A stretch of 64,000 bases of DNA from a bacterium D16-56 (GCA_003611875.1 RAYY01000008.1:89502-153501), one strand, 5' to 3'. Shown: positions 9,691 to 19,223, numbered from the stretch's first letter. Numbers and translations are program-made. The notes: a model not told the origin generated them from the letters alone.

Positions 9691-11013
9691 CTATGGTTTT
9701 GATAAAATCTGCTGTTTTCTTTTTCTTTTAAAAGACCATACCGAAAAAATCAGCGGAAGCAGAATCAGGCCAGGCATACCATAACTTAACCCTTCACTCT
9801 TTATCAAAAAAATAAAGATCATTATTCCAAGGCAGGAAATCAACCCTTTGTACTTTATATCTAACCCCCGGTCCCCTTGCCTGATTGCATACATATACAT
9901 AAGATATTGTATTCCTGCCCCTACAATCCCATATTTCCAGATATGCTGAACATATGCCACATCGGAACCTCTGCCTGCTGCATTTATCGGAGGGAGTCCT
10001 GTTCCAAATAAAACCGAAAGAAAATCATCCGGCAAAAAAAGAAACTTATCAAATAATATGCCGAAATAGCTTGTATTTGCCCCTCTCCATGTCCTGTCAA
10101 TTGTTCTGTCAAAAAGAAGCATTCTTATGGATTCTATTCCTGATTTTATCCACTCTGATGTCAAAGATGTGGAATAACTGTTGATATATCTTAGTGCAAT
10201 AACACTTATAATAAATACACCTGTTCCCAGCTCTGCCAGTTTTATAAATTTCTTTAATGACAGTTGGTTTTTTATGTTCAGGAACAGAACCAAAAAGAAT
10301 CCCATAGTGATTAAAACCAGGCTGGTACGGGTATTCATAAACGCAGATAAGGAAATCATCCCAAAATATAAATAAAATATCCTTTTCCCTGCAATAGCTA
10401 AATATAACGCGATGATTGCCATCAAAGACATTGCACATCCAAATGTATCAAACAATGTTGATGCAAACCCATAACACCTAAGTCCATTTGAGTTGTATGT
10501 CAGCCTGGCAATATTCTCATATCTGACATTGGCCACCATAACCGCATTTAAAAAATTTCTGATTTTCGGTATAAAATAACTGAAGATTGATAATATTGAC
10601 TGCATCACACCACAATAAACATAGGCTTTCAGAAGGCCCTCAAAAGAATAAAATCCTCGCAAAGTAATATAGGCAATAAATACTGCTACAACCATAACAG
10701 CAATATACAATATAATTTCTCTACAGATATTGACTATAACCAATCTTCCTAGGGAACTTATTACAGAATTCACTGCTCCCACACCTGACACATAGATAAA
10801 ATATAATAGCAAAATACCGATCATCTTATAAAAATCTGAACATAATATATTTTTTGATATAAATTTGTATTTTATCAGGCATAATAAACCTGATACTACT
10901 ACTGTTGTAATTGTAAAACTAAATCCGCGGATAAAAGGCGGGTTAAAAATAATTAAAAACAGGATAAACGCTAATATTAATTCATTGCTTTTATTATGCT
11001 TTTTTAATTTCAT
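9691..11013 (-). CDS. Wzy-like O-antigen/capsule polymerase
   Basis: This 440-residue protein has about 10-12 membrane segments and a large central extracytoplasmic loop (about residues 290-350, containing RTWRGANTSYFG). This is the usual topology of Wzy polymerases, which join repeat units on the outer face of the membrane. There is no strong sequence motif, as is normal for Wzy. Its presence with a Wzx-like flippase and an initiating transferase in one operon supports a Wzx/Wzy-dependent polymer. Confidence 0.8.
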   Translation of the reverse strand: MKLKKHNKSNELILAFILFLIIFNPPFIRGFSFTITTVVVSGLLCLIKYKFISKNILCSDFYKMIGILLLYFIYVSGVGAVNSVISSLGRLVIVNICREIILYIAVMVVAVFIAYITLRGFYSFEGLLKAYVYCGVMQSILSIFSYFIPKIRNFLNAVMVANVRYENIARLTYNSNGLRCYGFASTLFDTFGCAMSLMAIIALYLAIAGKRIFYLYFGMISLSAFMNTRTSLVLITMGFFLVLFLNIKNQLSLKKFIKLAELGTGVFIISVIALRYINSYSTSLTSEWIKSGIESIRMLLFDRTIDRTWRGANTSYFGILFDKFLFLPDDFLSVLFGTGLPPINAAGRGSDVAYVQHIWKYGIVGAGIQYLMYMYAIRQGDRGLDIKYKGLISCLGIMIFIFLIKSEGLSYGMPGLILLPLIFSVWSFKRKRKQQILSKP

Positions 11014-11047
11014 ATTTACATATTACCACCTTATAATATACATACTT

Positions 11048-11896
11048 TTACATGTTCTTTCCCTTAATAGATCCGTTGATACAAGCCAATATTTTTTGTA
11101 TTTTATTTTTCTCAAAAAACACTATACTAATAATATATTTATACCGGCTCACATAAAATTTTTTGTACGAATCTCCCCATTTTTTCCTTAGATATACCTC
11201 GTTACGAAACAAATAATAATACCGTTTCTTATCTTGATTTGGAATATGTATTATCTTGTTTCCTATCTTTTTCTTCTTTGTATTTCCTGGTTCCTGGTAT
11301 ATATATGCATATCCGACACGGTACACTTTCCCGCCATTTTGTTTTAATCTATAACAAAAATCCTGGTCTACCTGACTGATAAAAAGACGTGTATCAAACT
11401 TACCAATCAAATCAAATGTACTGCTTCTAAACATACTTCCGGATGTTATTACCCAGTTCACATACTCATTGCCAACAGGAAACATTTTCTCATCTGAAAA
11501 TATTCTTTCTCCAGTACTTTTGCTTCTATATATATATTTAATATTTGGTGCAACAATAACAGGTGTGTTAATCCTCTTTAAAGTTGTCAATAGAGCATGT
11601 ATTGTATTTTTTTCGCAAACTGTATCCTGATCAAATGTCACAATCACATCCATTCCATCATTTATTGCCTTTTCGCATCCAATGTTTAGTGCATATGCGA
11701 TTCCGGTGTTTTTGTGCAATGCAATATATTCTATGTTTTTTATTTCTTTAACAAAAGAATTTTCTCTTTCCGAGTTATCTATACAATAAATTTTATCCAC
11801 TTCAGCAGCATAGGACCGGATGTTTACCAGGACTTCTTCTGTAGGATTATATAAAACTACAACGGCAGATACAAATTCTTGGTCTTCTATCTTCAT
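11048..11896 (-). CDS. Glycosyltransferase family 2 (rhamnosyltransferase-like)
   Basis: The 282-residue GT-A protein has SAVVVLYNPTEEVLVN at the N-terminus, the DQDT form of the DxD metal-binding motif (VIVTFDQDTV, near residue 90) and ISQVDQDFCYRLKQNGG further on, a pattern shared with rhamnosyl- and galactofuranosyltransferases. It probably adds one sugar of the repeat unit from an NDP or dTDP donor. The donor cannot be read from sequence. Confidence 0.85.
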   Translation of the reverse strand: MKIEDQEFVSAVVVLYNPTEEVLVNIRSYAAEVDKIYCIDNSERENSFVKEIKNIEYIALHKNTGIAYALNIGCEKAINDGMDVIVTFDQDTVCEKNTIHALLTTLKRINTPVIVAPNIKYIYRSKSTGERIFSDEKMFPVGNEYVNWVITSGSMFRSSTFDLIGKFDTRLFISQVDQDFCYRLKQNGGKVYRVGYAYIYQEPGNTKKKKIGNKIIHIPNQDKKRYYYLFRNEVYLRKKWGDSYKKFYVSRYKYIISIVFFEKNKIQKILACINGSIKGKNM

Positions 11897-11912
11897 ACTT
11901 TATACCCTGTTT

Positions 11913-13118
11913 TTATGATTGAATACTTTGCAGTTCCTGATAAAGATTAATATAATCTTTTACCATTCTTGTATGTGAAATCATTTTATAAACTTCTCTT
12001 TTTAATATAAGTTTTTTCCCTTTATATTTTCTTGCAATATTTATGACAGATTGATAATCACCCTTTTTTACCACTTCACCCGCACCTGTTATCTCTATAA
12101 TTTCAGAACTCCCACCTGTTCTATATGTGACAACAGGAGTTCCACAAGCTATTGCTTCTATATTTACCGTCGGATAGTTATCTTCGTGTGTAGGATTAAA
12201 AAAAATAGAGGCAATTGAATATAATAATGCCAATTCTTCTACATTCTCAGTTCTTGTAATTCCATAAATATTAAGCGGTAGTCTCGCTTTTTGCCTTTTA
12301 TTTACCCCAACAACTACAATCTGAAATTCATCATTTACTATCTTTGACAACTCAATAAAATCATCCAACCCTTTTCTGTTTGTCCATTGTCCTGCAATAC
12401 CTAAAATAATAATTTTAGAAATATCAAATTTGAATTTTTTTGCATTGAATTTTTTATTAGAAAAACTACTTATATCAATACCATTCCTTATAATCTTAAC
12501 CGGGTATTTTTGAAGAAAGGAATAAGGGATAAGTTCAGCAAGCCAGTTACTTGGTGTCACAATAACTTCTCTTGAAACACTGGTAAAAATCCTTTTTTTC
12601 TCATCATAATTCTTTTTGGAATTATCAAATATCCAACTAGCAGGATAAGAATGCTTTTCATGACAATTATGGCATTTTGTCATCCATTTTTCGCAGCTTG
12701 CATAAATAAAATAACAACAATGACCGGTAAAATCCCAACAGGAATGGAGAGTATTAACAAGGATATAATTATTCTTATTAATACATCTATAAAGTACTCG
12801 AACGTCTATGTAATATCCATAATTCCCATGAAATTGTATGATATCTGGTGAAAATTTTTCTATTTTTTCAACAATTTTTCTTGTATAAAAACTTGAGCAA
12901 AAACCGTCTCTATCAAAAATCCGGGCATTCAACGCATTTAAATATCTTCTTATATTTCCACATATAATTAAATCTTTTTCTGGTATTAATGTATTGCCTG
13001 CTTTTCCGCAAACCACAATACATTTATAACCGGATTCTATCAGGCCTTTATATAATTGATCTACAATTCTTCCAACTGCACCTGTTCCGACAACCGGAGT
13101 AATCTGAACAATCCTCAT
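11913..13118 (-). CDS. Glycosyltransferase family 4 (WcaC-like)
   Basis: The 401-residue GT-B enzyme has an N-terminal glycine-rich GTGAVGRIVDQLYKG, HSCWDFTGHCCYF with a Cys/His-rich insert (CEKWMTKCHNCHEKH), IRNGIDIS near residue 215, GIAGQWTNRKGLDDF and the C-terminal NIEAIACGTPVVTYRTGG donor site. This combination is typical of WcaC-like enzymes of surface polysaccharide clusters. Its ATG overlaps the stop of the upstream acyltransferase gene by four bases (ATGA), indicating translational coupling. Confidence 0.88.
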   Translation of the reverse strand: MRIVQITPVVGTGAVGRIVDQLYKGLIESGYKCIVVCGKAGNTLIPEKDLIICGNIRRYLNALNARIFDRDGFCSSFYTRKIVEKIEKFSPDIIQFHGNYGYYIDVRVLYRCINKNNYILVNTLHSCWDFTGHCCYFIYASCEKWMTKCHNCHEKHSYPASWIFDNSKKNYDEKKRIFTSVSREVIVTPSNWLAELIPYSFLQKYPVKIIRNGIDISSFSNKKFNAKKFKFDISKIIILGIAGQWTNRKGLDDFIELSKIVNDEFQIVVVGVNKRQKARLPLNIYGITRTENVEELALLYSIASIFFNPTHEDNYPTVNIEAIACGTPVVTYRTGGSSEIIEITGAGEVVKKGDYQSVINIARKYKGKKLILKREVYKMISHTRMVKDYINLYQELQSIQS

Positions 13119-13720
13119 AAATTTAAACTGCCTTCCTTATTAGTTCCTGATATCCACTTCTTGTTTTCATCTTCATAATATTTAATAACTTTTGCTGGTG
13201 TACCGACCGCAATACTCATAGATGGAATAATAGAATTCACCACACTATTTGCCCCAATAACACACCCATCTCCAATATCAGCCCCTGCAAGAACCACCAC
13301 ATTCTCACCCATCCATACATTATTCCCTATTCTTGTAGCTTTTGTTACCAGTTTTCTTCTCTTGGGCGGCTCATTTGGATCACTTTGCTCATTTCCTTTG
13401 TAACTGCCATGATTCGTATCACTGATAAAACATTTAGAAGCAATCAGAACATTGTCTCCAATCTCCACCCTATCATATGCGACTATATGGGTCATATCTC
13501 CAAACTCACAGTCACTGCCAATAAAAAGAGTCTTTTTATCCCCTTTTAAATCGAAACGGCAGAAACGTCCCATAGTCAGGTTTCTCCCACCGGATATGGA
13601 CTTTTCTCCTCTTATATATACCGGACGACGAATAATTCTGGCCTGATGTATTGTGAGTTTTGTCATTATCAATGAATATACTATTTTAACCAGTTCTGAA
13701 AATGAGTATCTATTATTCAT
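13115..13720 (-). CDS. Hexapeptide-repeat O-acetyltransferase (CapG/WcaF-like)
   Basis: The 201-residue left-handed beta-helix acyltransferase has the hallmark C-terminal block IGNNVWMGENVVVLAGADIG followed by VIGANSVVNS and AVGTPAKVIKYY, with the catalytic His in DTNHGSYKG. It would O-acetylate a sugar of the polymer using acetyl-CoA. GAGGGTGG precedes the ATG. Its end overlaps the following glycosyltransferase start. Confidence 0.88.
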   Translation of the reverse strand: MNNRYSFSELVKIVYSLIMTKLTIHQARIIRRPVYIRGEKSISGGRNLTMGRFCRFDLKGDKKTLFIGSDCEFGDMTHIVAYDRVEIGDNVLIASKCFISDTNHGSYKGNEQSDPNEPPKRRKLVTKATRIGNNVWMGENVVVLAGADIGDGCVIGANSVVNSIIPSMSIAVGTPAKVIKYYEDENKKWISGTNKEGSLNL

Positions 13721-13796
13721 TCTTCCACCCTCTTAAATCATCTATTAGCTGTTGTATATGTAATACTGCGCCTTCTGAATTTCTTTTAAAAGCCAT
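13713..13796 (-). CDS. Possible 27-residue small ORF coupled to the acyltransferase gene
   Basis: An ATG at 13796 lies five bases after GAAGGTG and opens a 27-codon frame (MAFKRNSEGAVLHIQQLI to a C-terminal GWKNE) whose TAA overlaps the ATG of the acyltransferase gene (ATGAATAA). The residues look like an amphipathic helix. It could be a coupling peptide or the tail of a lost gene. There is no family match I recognise, and coding status is uncertain. Confidence 0.35.
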   Translation of the reverse strand: MAFKRNSEGAVLHIQQLIDDLRGWKNE

Positions 13797-13839
13797 AAAC
13801 TCACCTTCTTCTACTGTTGCTCCACCATTACCAATCCTC

Positions 13840-14676
13840 TCACAATTGCCTTCCTTTTTCCACCATCCGCAGCTTAAAATCATTCCCCCAAATAGCCTTC
13901 GAATCATATGGACGGTCTGGAAAGGCTCCATAATTTAATTTAATATGAAAATCGTTTTCCTCAATAAACCGCTCCACCCTGTCCGCCAGCTTCTCCGGCC
14001 GGCCTGCACATATATTAATGATCCCATCAATCTCTTTCTGCTCTGCGCAATCTGCTGCATATTTGCAGAAAACATCATAGTCCAGGAAATCAAACTGGTT
14101 TAGCCCCATTGTAAAAGGGAACTCCTTATCTCCTCTGCGGCCAGCCTGCACAATCTTCGAAAAAATGGAATATCCATCTTCTGTATTTCCTACGATATAA
14201 AACCCCCTCAGCCATTGGAACACACAATTCTTTTCTTTACATTTCAGCTCCACCAGCCGTCTCAATGCATTTTTGCTTATTCCATACAGGCTTTGAGGAT
14301 TGCACGGCGTTGATTCGTTGATGCTGCCTTCAAAAAAACCCACTTCATGCATGGATCCCATTACTACAACATGCCGGACTCCTAAGTCTATCATCCTGTT
14401 TATAAACGCATTATGCCTGGGAAGGTCATTAATGTGGTTTGGCGAGTTGTGTACAAATCCGTCCCTCCAGGCCATGTGGAAAAGCACATCTGGCTCACCA
14501 AAATAATGATAGGGATCTTTAATATGAAATAGATCCGCTGTTTTTATAGTTGCCCTTGTGTCGATAAGGTTATCTTTATAGTCTGTAGCCACAACTTCTA
14601 TTCCATCATCAAGAAGCTGTTTCACTACTCCTTTCCCAAGATATCCATTCGCTCCGGTTAGTAAAATTTTCAACAT
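13840..14676 (-). CDS. NAD-dependent epimerase/dehydratase-family protein (extended SDR)
   Basis: The N-terminal NAD motif is TGANGYLGKGV (residues 7-17) and the active-site YGISKNALRR supplies the YxxxK pair near residue 135; SMHEVG is the catalytic Ser region. At 278 residues it is near the lower end for extended SDR enzymes. It probably epimerises, reduces or dehydrates a nucleotide sugar for this polymer. The exact reaction is unknown. Confidence 0.85.
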   Translation of the reverse strand: MLKILLTGANGYLGKGVVKQLLDDGIEVVATDYKDNLIDTRATIKTADLFHIKDPYHYFGEPDVLFHMAWRDGFVHNSPNHINDLPRHNAFINRMIDLGVRHVVVMGSMHEVGFFEGSINESTPCNPQSLYGISKNALRRLVELKCKEKNCVFQWLRGFYIVGNTEDGYSIFSKIVQAGRRGDKEFPFTMGLNQFDFLDYDVFCKYAADCAEQKEIDGIINICAGRPEKLADRVERFIEENDFHIKLNYGAFPDRPYDSKAIWGNDFKLRMVEKGRQL

Positions 14677-14761
14677 AGCCCCTTTCTGTTTTCAAACCAA
14701 TGTGTTTCCACCAATCTATTAAAAGCTTTCTCCGTGAACATTCCAAAACAAAACTGCCTGC

Positions 14762-15784
14762 TTATTTTAAAACTTCTAAAATCCAGTTCTCCAATGAGTA
14801 TTTACCGTACAGCTTTTCGTTCAGTTTCTCATACGGCGCTTTAAAAAAATCCATATCCATCACCGGATTTGCACGGTCAAGGATAAAAATATTGTTCTTA
14901 TTATAAAAATCATAATTTTGTATATCTTTATTAGTAGTAATGAGCTTTCTTTGTAATCCCAGGATCTCAATACTTCTCATGGTAAGCCCGTGCTGCCCTG
15001 CATTTTCCACATCAATGACACATTTGGAATCTGCATAAATTTTATACAGCTTCTCAAAAGGCATCCTCTCAAACCGTACATCGGACCACTTCACACCCTT
15101 GAAATATTTATTGAATAATTTGTCCCGCAGAAACACAAGCGGATGCGGCGAAAAAAAATAAGAAAAGCAATTTAACCCTTCTTTTTCACATTGTTTCATC
15201 ATATTTTTAATTATACTTATCCTGTCATCATGTCCTGTGCCTACGAAACTCAAATCGTAGGTGAACGATTCCCGGCCGGAGCCAGTCACAAAATCCGCCG
15301 GACTTTCCGGTAAATAATCCTCATAATAATAAAGAGGCAGAAATGAAATTTCATCTTTATGAGCCTCATAATCGATGCGGTCAAAAGTATATACTTTGTC
15401 ATAATAAGGCCATTTTCTTTCGATTCCTTTCGTATTTAGTTTATGAAGCCCATCCCACATATAAAGAATAAGCCTACTGTTAGGATAATATTTCTTTAGT
15501 AATTTCAAGGTATCTACCGGCGTATATTCACCGCGAATAGAAAGGATGTAATCATAATCTCTGCCTTTCAGCAATTCCAGCTTTCTTTTATAATAATTAT
15601 GGATAACCTTCTGGTAAAAACCGGCTTTATACCGTCCCAGCGTTTTACAAATAAAACCTTCATTTGGCTTATCATTAATCAGGTCTGCCTCTGCCCCAAG
15701 TTCCCGCATTTTTGCTAATATCCCATCCCGGTATCCAGGTAAGGAAATTAAAAGGACACGTTTGCCTTTCAGGTCATATGCCAT
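14762..15784 (-). CDS. Putative capsular-polysaccharide glycosyltransferase (CgeB-like GT-B)
   Basis: The protein has about 340 residues with no strong textbook motif. The N-terminus KGKRVLLISLPGYRDGI, the middle YDLSFVGTGHDDRISII and the C-terminal DVENAGQHGLTMRSIEIL match the general pattern of CgeB/DUF3880-like GT-B proteins of surface-polysaccharide loci, with RSIEILG in place of the nucleotide-sugar Glu motif. I chose the second of two adjacent ATGs (15784), six bases after AGGAG. The glycosyltransferase role is inferred from this pattern and the operon context. Confidence 0.6.
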   Translation of the reverse strand: MAYDLKGKRVLLISLPGYRDGILAKMRELGAEADLINDKPNEGFICKTLGRYKAGFYQKVIHNYYKRKLELLKGRDYDYILSIRGEYTPVDTLKLLKKYYPNSRLILYMWDGLHKLNTKGIERKWPYYDKVYTFDRIDYEAHKDEISFLPLYYYEDYLPESPADFVTGSGRESFTYDLSFVGTGHDDRISIIKNMMKQCEKEGLNCFSYFFSPHPLVFLRDKLFNKYFKGVKWSDVRFERMPFEKLYKIYADSKCVIDVENAGQHGLTMRSIEILGLQRKLITTNKDIQNYDFYNKNNIFILDRANPVMDMDFFKAPYEKLNEKLYGKYSLENWILEVLK

Positions 15785-15808
15785 CATAGTCTCCTCTTTC
15801 AGAATCAT

Positions 15809-17191
15809 TCATTGTGTTTTCCCTGGTTTATCCCCATCCGCAACAGCCGCCGCATCCTCCGCCCCGAACCCTTCCGTACTTTCCTTCATAAAAAGAATTT
15901 TCACTGTCTTAAAAATGATCTGGATATCCAGCAGCAAAGAATAGTTCTGAACATACATCAGATCCAATTTGAGCTTGTCATAGGCCGTGGTGTTGTACTT
16001 TCCATATACTTGGGCATATCCGGTCAGACCGCCTTTTACCTTCATCCGGTATCCGAACTCCGGGATCTTCCTTGTATATATTTCCACATGCTCCACCCTT
16101 TCCGGCCTGGGTCCCACAATGCTCATATCACCTTTCAGGATGTTGAATATCTGCGGGAGCTCGTCGATCCTTGCAGCACGGATTATCCTCCCCACAGGGG
16201 TAATTCTGGGATCCTGGTCCGCCGCAGGCACAGAGTGCCCCTCCTTCTCCGCATCTACGATCATGCTGCGGAACTTGCAGATCCGGAATATCTTTCCGTT
16301 TTTTGTACAGCGCTCCTGGAAATAAAAAACAGGCCCGCCGTCATACAGCTTTATGGCAGCTCCCGTGACGATAAAAACCGGAAACAATAAAATAAGCGCT
16401 GCCAGGGACAACGCAAGATCCACCCCCCGCTTGATAATCTGCTGGTCAAAAGAAAGCCCATGGTTCCTTGACAGCAAAAGGGGCGTGTCAAACAAATGAA
16501 GGCTCTCTGCACTGCGTATTAAGATGTCAGATATCTTGGGGGTGGAATAAGTCCGGATTGATTTCTCATAACAATATTTCAGGATCACGTTTCTCATATA
16601 GGAGGGGATATCACAGATTACGACTCCTTCATATCCCTTGATTTTATCCTTGATCAATTCGATCCCTGATGAAATATGTATGGTCTCACCTACCACAAAC
16701 CGATCATTCCTGGTATCGATCTTCCCCATCAAGCCAGTCACCGGATGTTCTCCGTAAACTAATAATACGCTTCGCGGCGGGTAAAGAATACGGTAAAGCC
16801 TGGTAGATAGAAAACTCCAAATACAGATCACAAAAAGTTCTGCACAAGACATGACCAGGAGCGGAAAAATGTTTTGAAAACATCTGGTCAGCAAAGTGAT
16901 CTGGAGATAGGCCATGGCATTGGCACAGACCGCCGCAAGAAACTGGGAGTAAATCATATTTCCCGTTCTCAGATATCCGACCTTCAAACCTCCATAAAGC
17001 TTATTAAACAACACAAGGAAAATTCCATATACTGATGTCATTAGCCAATGCCCGGTACGGTTATAAGGGTTCTCCATCTTCTGGTTATAAAAATGCAGCC
17101 AGATATACCAGAAGGCGGCCATCTCCAAAGTAAGCACAATGACACTAAAGCAAAATTTTACAATCCGTTTATATTGTTCATAGTTCCTCAT
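15809..17191 (-). CDS. Polyprenyl glycosylphosphotransferase (initiating sugar transferase)
   Basis: The 460-residue protein has 4-5 N-terminal membrane segments, a CoA-binding-like middle domain, a further membrane helix near residue 270, and the bacterial sugar transferase domain: FRICKFRSM, DPRITPVGRIIR, DELPQIFNIL and MSIVGPRPER. It transfers a sugar-1-phosphate from a UDP-sugar to undecaprenyl phosphate and so begins each repeat unit. It is the first structural gene after the two loaP-like genes, 87 bases downstream of the second. Confidence 0.93.
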   Translation of the reverse strand: MRNYEQYKRIVKFCFSVIVLTLEMAAFWYIWLHFYNQKMENPYNRTGHWLMTSVYGIFLVLFNKLYGGLKVGYLRTGNMIYSQFLAAVCANAMAYLQITLLTRCFQNIFPLLVMSCAELFVICIWSFLSTRLYRILYPPRSVLLVYGEHPVTGLMGKIDTRNDRFVVGETIHISSGIELIKDKIKGYEGVVICDIPSYMRNVILKYCYEKSIRTYSTPKISDILIRSAESLHLFDTPLLLSRNHGLSFDQQIIKRGVDLALSLAALILLFPVFIVTGAAIKLYDGGPVFYFQERCTKNGKIFRICKFRSMIVDAEKEGHSVPAADQDPRITPVGRIIRAARIDELPQIFNILKGDMSIVGPRPERVEHVEIYTRKIPEFGYRMKVKGGLTGYAQVYGKYNTTAYDKLKLDLMYVQNYSLLLDIQIIFKTVKILFMKESTEGFGAEDAAAVADGDKPGKTQ

Positions 17192-17278
17192 TAAAAAACG
17201 ACTCCTTCAGACTCCATACCAAAAGATCTATCAGACGTTTTCACCGAAATCTCCCTGCCTCCATACAAAAATTTCTTG

Positions 17279-17881
17279 TCAGTATCCTCCTTCAATATGA
17301 TCCCTAATAAAATCGCCTGCTCCTCTCTCTACAGAAACCTCCATATTCTCATACAAAAGCTTCCGCTGGGCATCCTCCTTCAGTATAATTCCCAACACAA
17401 TCGCCCGCTCCTCTCCCCACAATCTGTGGCGGATCATAGCATATCTCTTTTTAAACTGATATTTTTCAATCTGTCCCCTGCAAATTTGCAAAGGCTCCGT
17501 AATCCTGCATACCTTTCCCTGTTCGTCCTTCTGGACGTAGGAAAGTCTGACCGTATGATCCTTCCCGGATATTTTTCCCAAAAATTCTCCGTCCTCTCTC
17601 ATCATAGGCAGGATTGTAAGGCTTCCGGTGGCAACAAGCTTTGCAATAGCTGGAACCTGCTCAAAACGATTAATAGAAGATCCTTTATCTTCACAGGTAA
17701 GAAATACACTTCCCGGAAATAGAATTTCTACATGTACAACACTTCTCTGTTGTTTTCTCCATATCCGCTCCTGATAAATCACGAAGCATTCATCATACAC
17801 AGAAGGTGGAACCGTTCTGCGTATTTCATCTACCAGATCCTTTTCCTTCCCCTCCCATGTTTTTAACAAATACCACAGCAT
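17279..17881 (-). CDS. loaP: LoaP-like NusG-family processive antiterminator (second of a tandem pair)
   Basis: The 200-residue protein has an N-terminal NGN domain (MLWYLLKTWEGKEKDLVDEI, then ECFVIYQERIWRK and PGSVFLTCED) and a C-terminal KOW-like domain (IVLGIILKED). LoaP proteins travel with RNA polymerase and suppress termination in long polysaccharide operons, after recognising an RNA hairpin in the leader. It sits directly ahead of the operon it would serve. It is clearly paralogous to the gene at 18069-18611 and is about 20 residues longer at the C-terminus. GGGAGGGG precedes the ATG. Confidence 0.85.
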   Translation of the reverse strand: MLWYLLKTWEGKEKDLVDEIRRTVPPSVYDECFVIYQERIWRKQQRSVVHVEILFPGSVFLTCEDKGSSINRFEQVPAIAKLVATGSLTILPMMREDGEFLGKISGKDHTVRLSYVQKDEQGKVCRITEPLQICRGQIEKYQFKKRYAMIRHRLWGEERAIVLGIILKEDAQRKLLYENMEVSVERGAGDFIRDHIEGGY

Positions 17882-18068
17882 TCAATATCCCCTCCCAGCA
17901 TTTGACATTACGAAGCATTCTTCACACAAGTTTGAAAACACAGTTCTGTGTATCAGGCATACCAAGAACACGAAGCTGCCGGAACAAACAGACTGCAACA
18001 GGCATTGCATTCAAAAAATCTGTAAATTAGATTTCCCAATCCAAACCACAATAAACAGTTTGAATATG

Positions 18069-18611
18069 TCAACAATAAAGCGCAGCAATTCCCTGATCCA
18101 AATCCTCCTTCAAAACAATCCCAAGCAGTATGGTCTTCTCCTTCCCCAAAAGCTTCAGCCGCACCAGCACATGCCGTTTTCCATACCGGCATGCTACAAT
18201 CTGCGATACACAAGCCTTCAATGGCCCTGACACCTGCAGAATATTCCCCTTTCCGTCTGTCAGCAAATAGGAAAGTACAATCACATGGTTCTCATCCATG
18301 ATCTTTTGTAAAAAGTCCGCTTCCTCCTTCTCCACAAAAAGAAAAAAACACTCGTCATCGATCATCAGTTTCGCCATGGCCGGAACCTTTTTCAGACAAA
18401 AAAATAAAGCCTCCGGCTGATTCGAAGTAATGAAAACATATCCGGGAAACGCCCGCTTCACATGGACAAAATTCTTCTGCCGTCTTCTCCATAGCTGTTC
18501 CTGATAAATCACAAAACAATCTTCATACAATTCCTTAGGAACCATTTTGTGTATCAGCTCTGTCAGCTTTCCTTCCTCCCCGGTTCGTGTCTGCAGTACA
18601 TACCACAACAT
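18069..18611 (-). CDS. loaP: LoaP-like NusG-family processive antiterminator (first of a tandem pair)
   Basis: The 180-residue NusG-type protein has an NGN domain starting MLWYVLQTRTGEEGKLTELI, the shared ECFVIYQEQLWRR-like block (here DCFVIYQEQLWRR), PGYVFIT, and a KOW-like C-terminus ILLGIVLKED. AAGGAGG lies ahead of the ATG. It is the first full-length gene after the invertible-promoter candidate at 18970-19268, so the switch would control both antiterminators and the whole polysaccharide operon. Confidence 0.88.
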   Translation of the reverse strand: MLWYVLQTRTGEEGKLTELIHKMVPKELYEDCFVIYQEQLWRRRQKNFVHVKRAFPGYVFITSNQPEALFFCLKKVPAMAKLMIDDECFFLFVEKEEADFLQKIMDENHVIVLSYLLTDGKGNILQVSGPLKACVSQIVACRYGKRHVLVRLKLLGKEKTILLGIVLKEDLDQGIAALYC

Positions 18612-18702
18612 ATGCTTCCTCCTTGGTTTCTCCAGCCTCCCGACTGCAGCCGTTTACACTGCCTAAATCCATGAATTTGATAACTGTCTCGTCAAAAACC
18701 AT

Positions 18703-18876
18703 TCAATAAAAGAGCAGGCTTCGCCATATCCCGGTCATAATATCAAATAACCCAGATCCTTCCGTCAGCGCCGCATGCCATGAATGTGCTGCAGCCAATA
18801 TTACCCCTTTCAAAGAAATGCAGTCTCCAGGCTCACAATTTCCTTTCCAGGTTTTGTAGAAAATATTCAGCCGCAT
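18703..18876 (-). CDS. Possible 57-residue leader ORF ahead of the loaP pair
   Basis: A 58-codon frame (start MRLNIFYKTWKGNCEPGDC, end WRSLLFY) lies between the invertible segment and the first loaP gene, with GGGGA five bases before the ATG. The composition is protein-like, with balanced residues and two Cys. It could be a leader peptide or simply an open frame in the 5' leader RNA that LoaP-type factors act on. No homology is recognised. Confidence 0.35.
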   Translation of the reverse strand: MRLNIFYKTWKGNCEPGDCISLKGVILAAAHSWHAALTEGSGLFDIMTGIWRSLLFY

Positions 18877-18969
18877 GATTTCCCCGATTATCCTTAAACT
18901 CGCTTATCATTAAACTCAATTATCATCAAAATAAAAGAAAATCACATGGCATCTAACATCAGATTCTCC

Positions 18970-19006
18970 AGTGCAACATAATGTAGAATTGTGTTGCACT
19001 CAGATC
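18970..19006. repeat. Left inverted repeat of the invertible segment
   Basis: This 37-bp repeat is the reverse complement of 19232-19268 with one mismatch. It contains an internal imperfect palindrome with 12-bp arms around the centre GTAGA. Confidence 0.9.
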
Positions 19007-19194
19007 TGCTTGCAATATCAAGAAAAACGTTGGTAATATAAGGATTTTACTACTTTAGACACTTAAGAACTTCAGATAAAAAACACGAAAAACACCGCAC
19101 AAAAATACACTCCAATACTTGTCAAATAAATGGTTTCTTAAGAAATTCCGCCCTGTTTTTCCATAAAATCTTAACCTTTTCTGTCGAAAAAACC

Positions 19195-19223
19195 TTGCAA
19201 TACAGCGAAAACAATGCTATGAT
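19195..19223 (+). promoter_or_regulatory. Sigma-A promoter inside the invertible segment, pointing away from the capsule operon
   Basis: TTGCAA at 19195 and TATGAT at 19218 are separated by exactly 17 bp. Transcription would start near 19230, at the edge of the right repeat, and run only to the terminator at 19430-19476. After inversion the same promoter would read into the loaP genes. Confidence 0.7.

Noticed and set aside
13713..13931. 72-codon frame as a frameshifted end of the epimerase gene
   Set aside because: The epimerase ends naturally near the expected length; only the last 27 codons have a ribosome site, so only these are listed.
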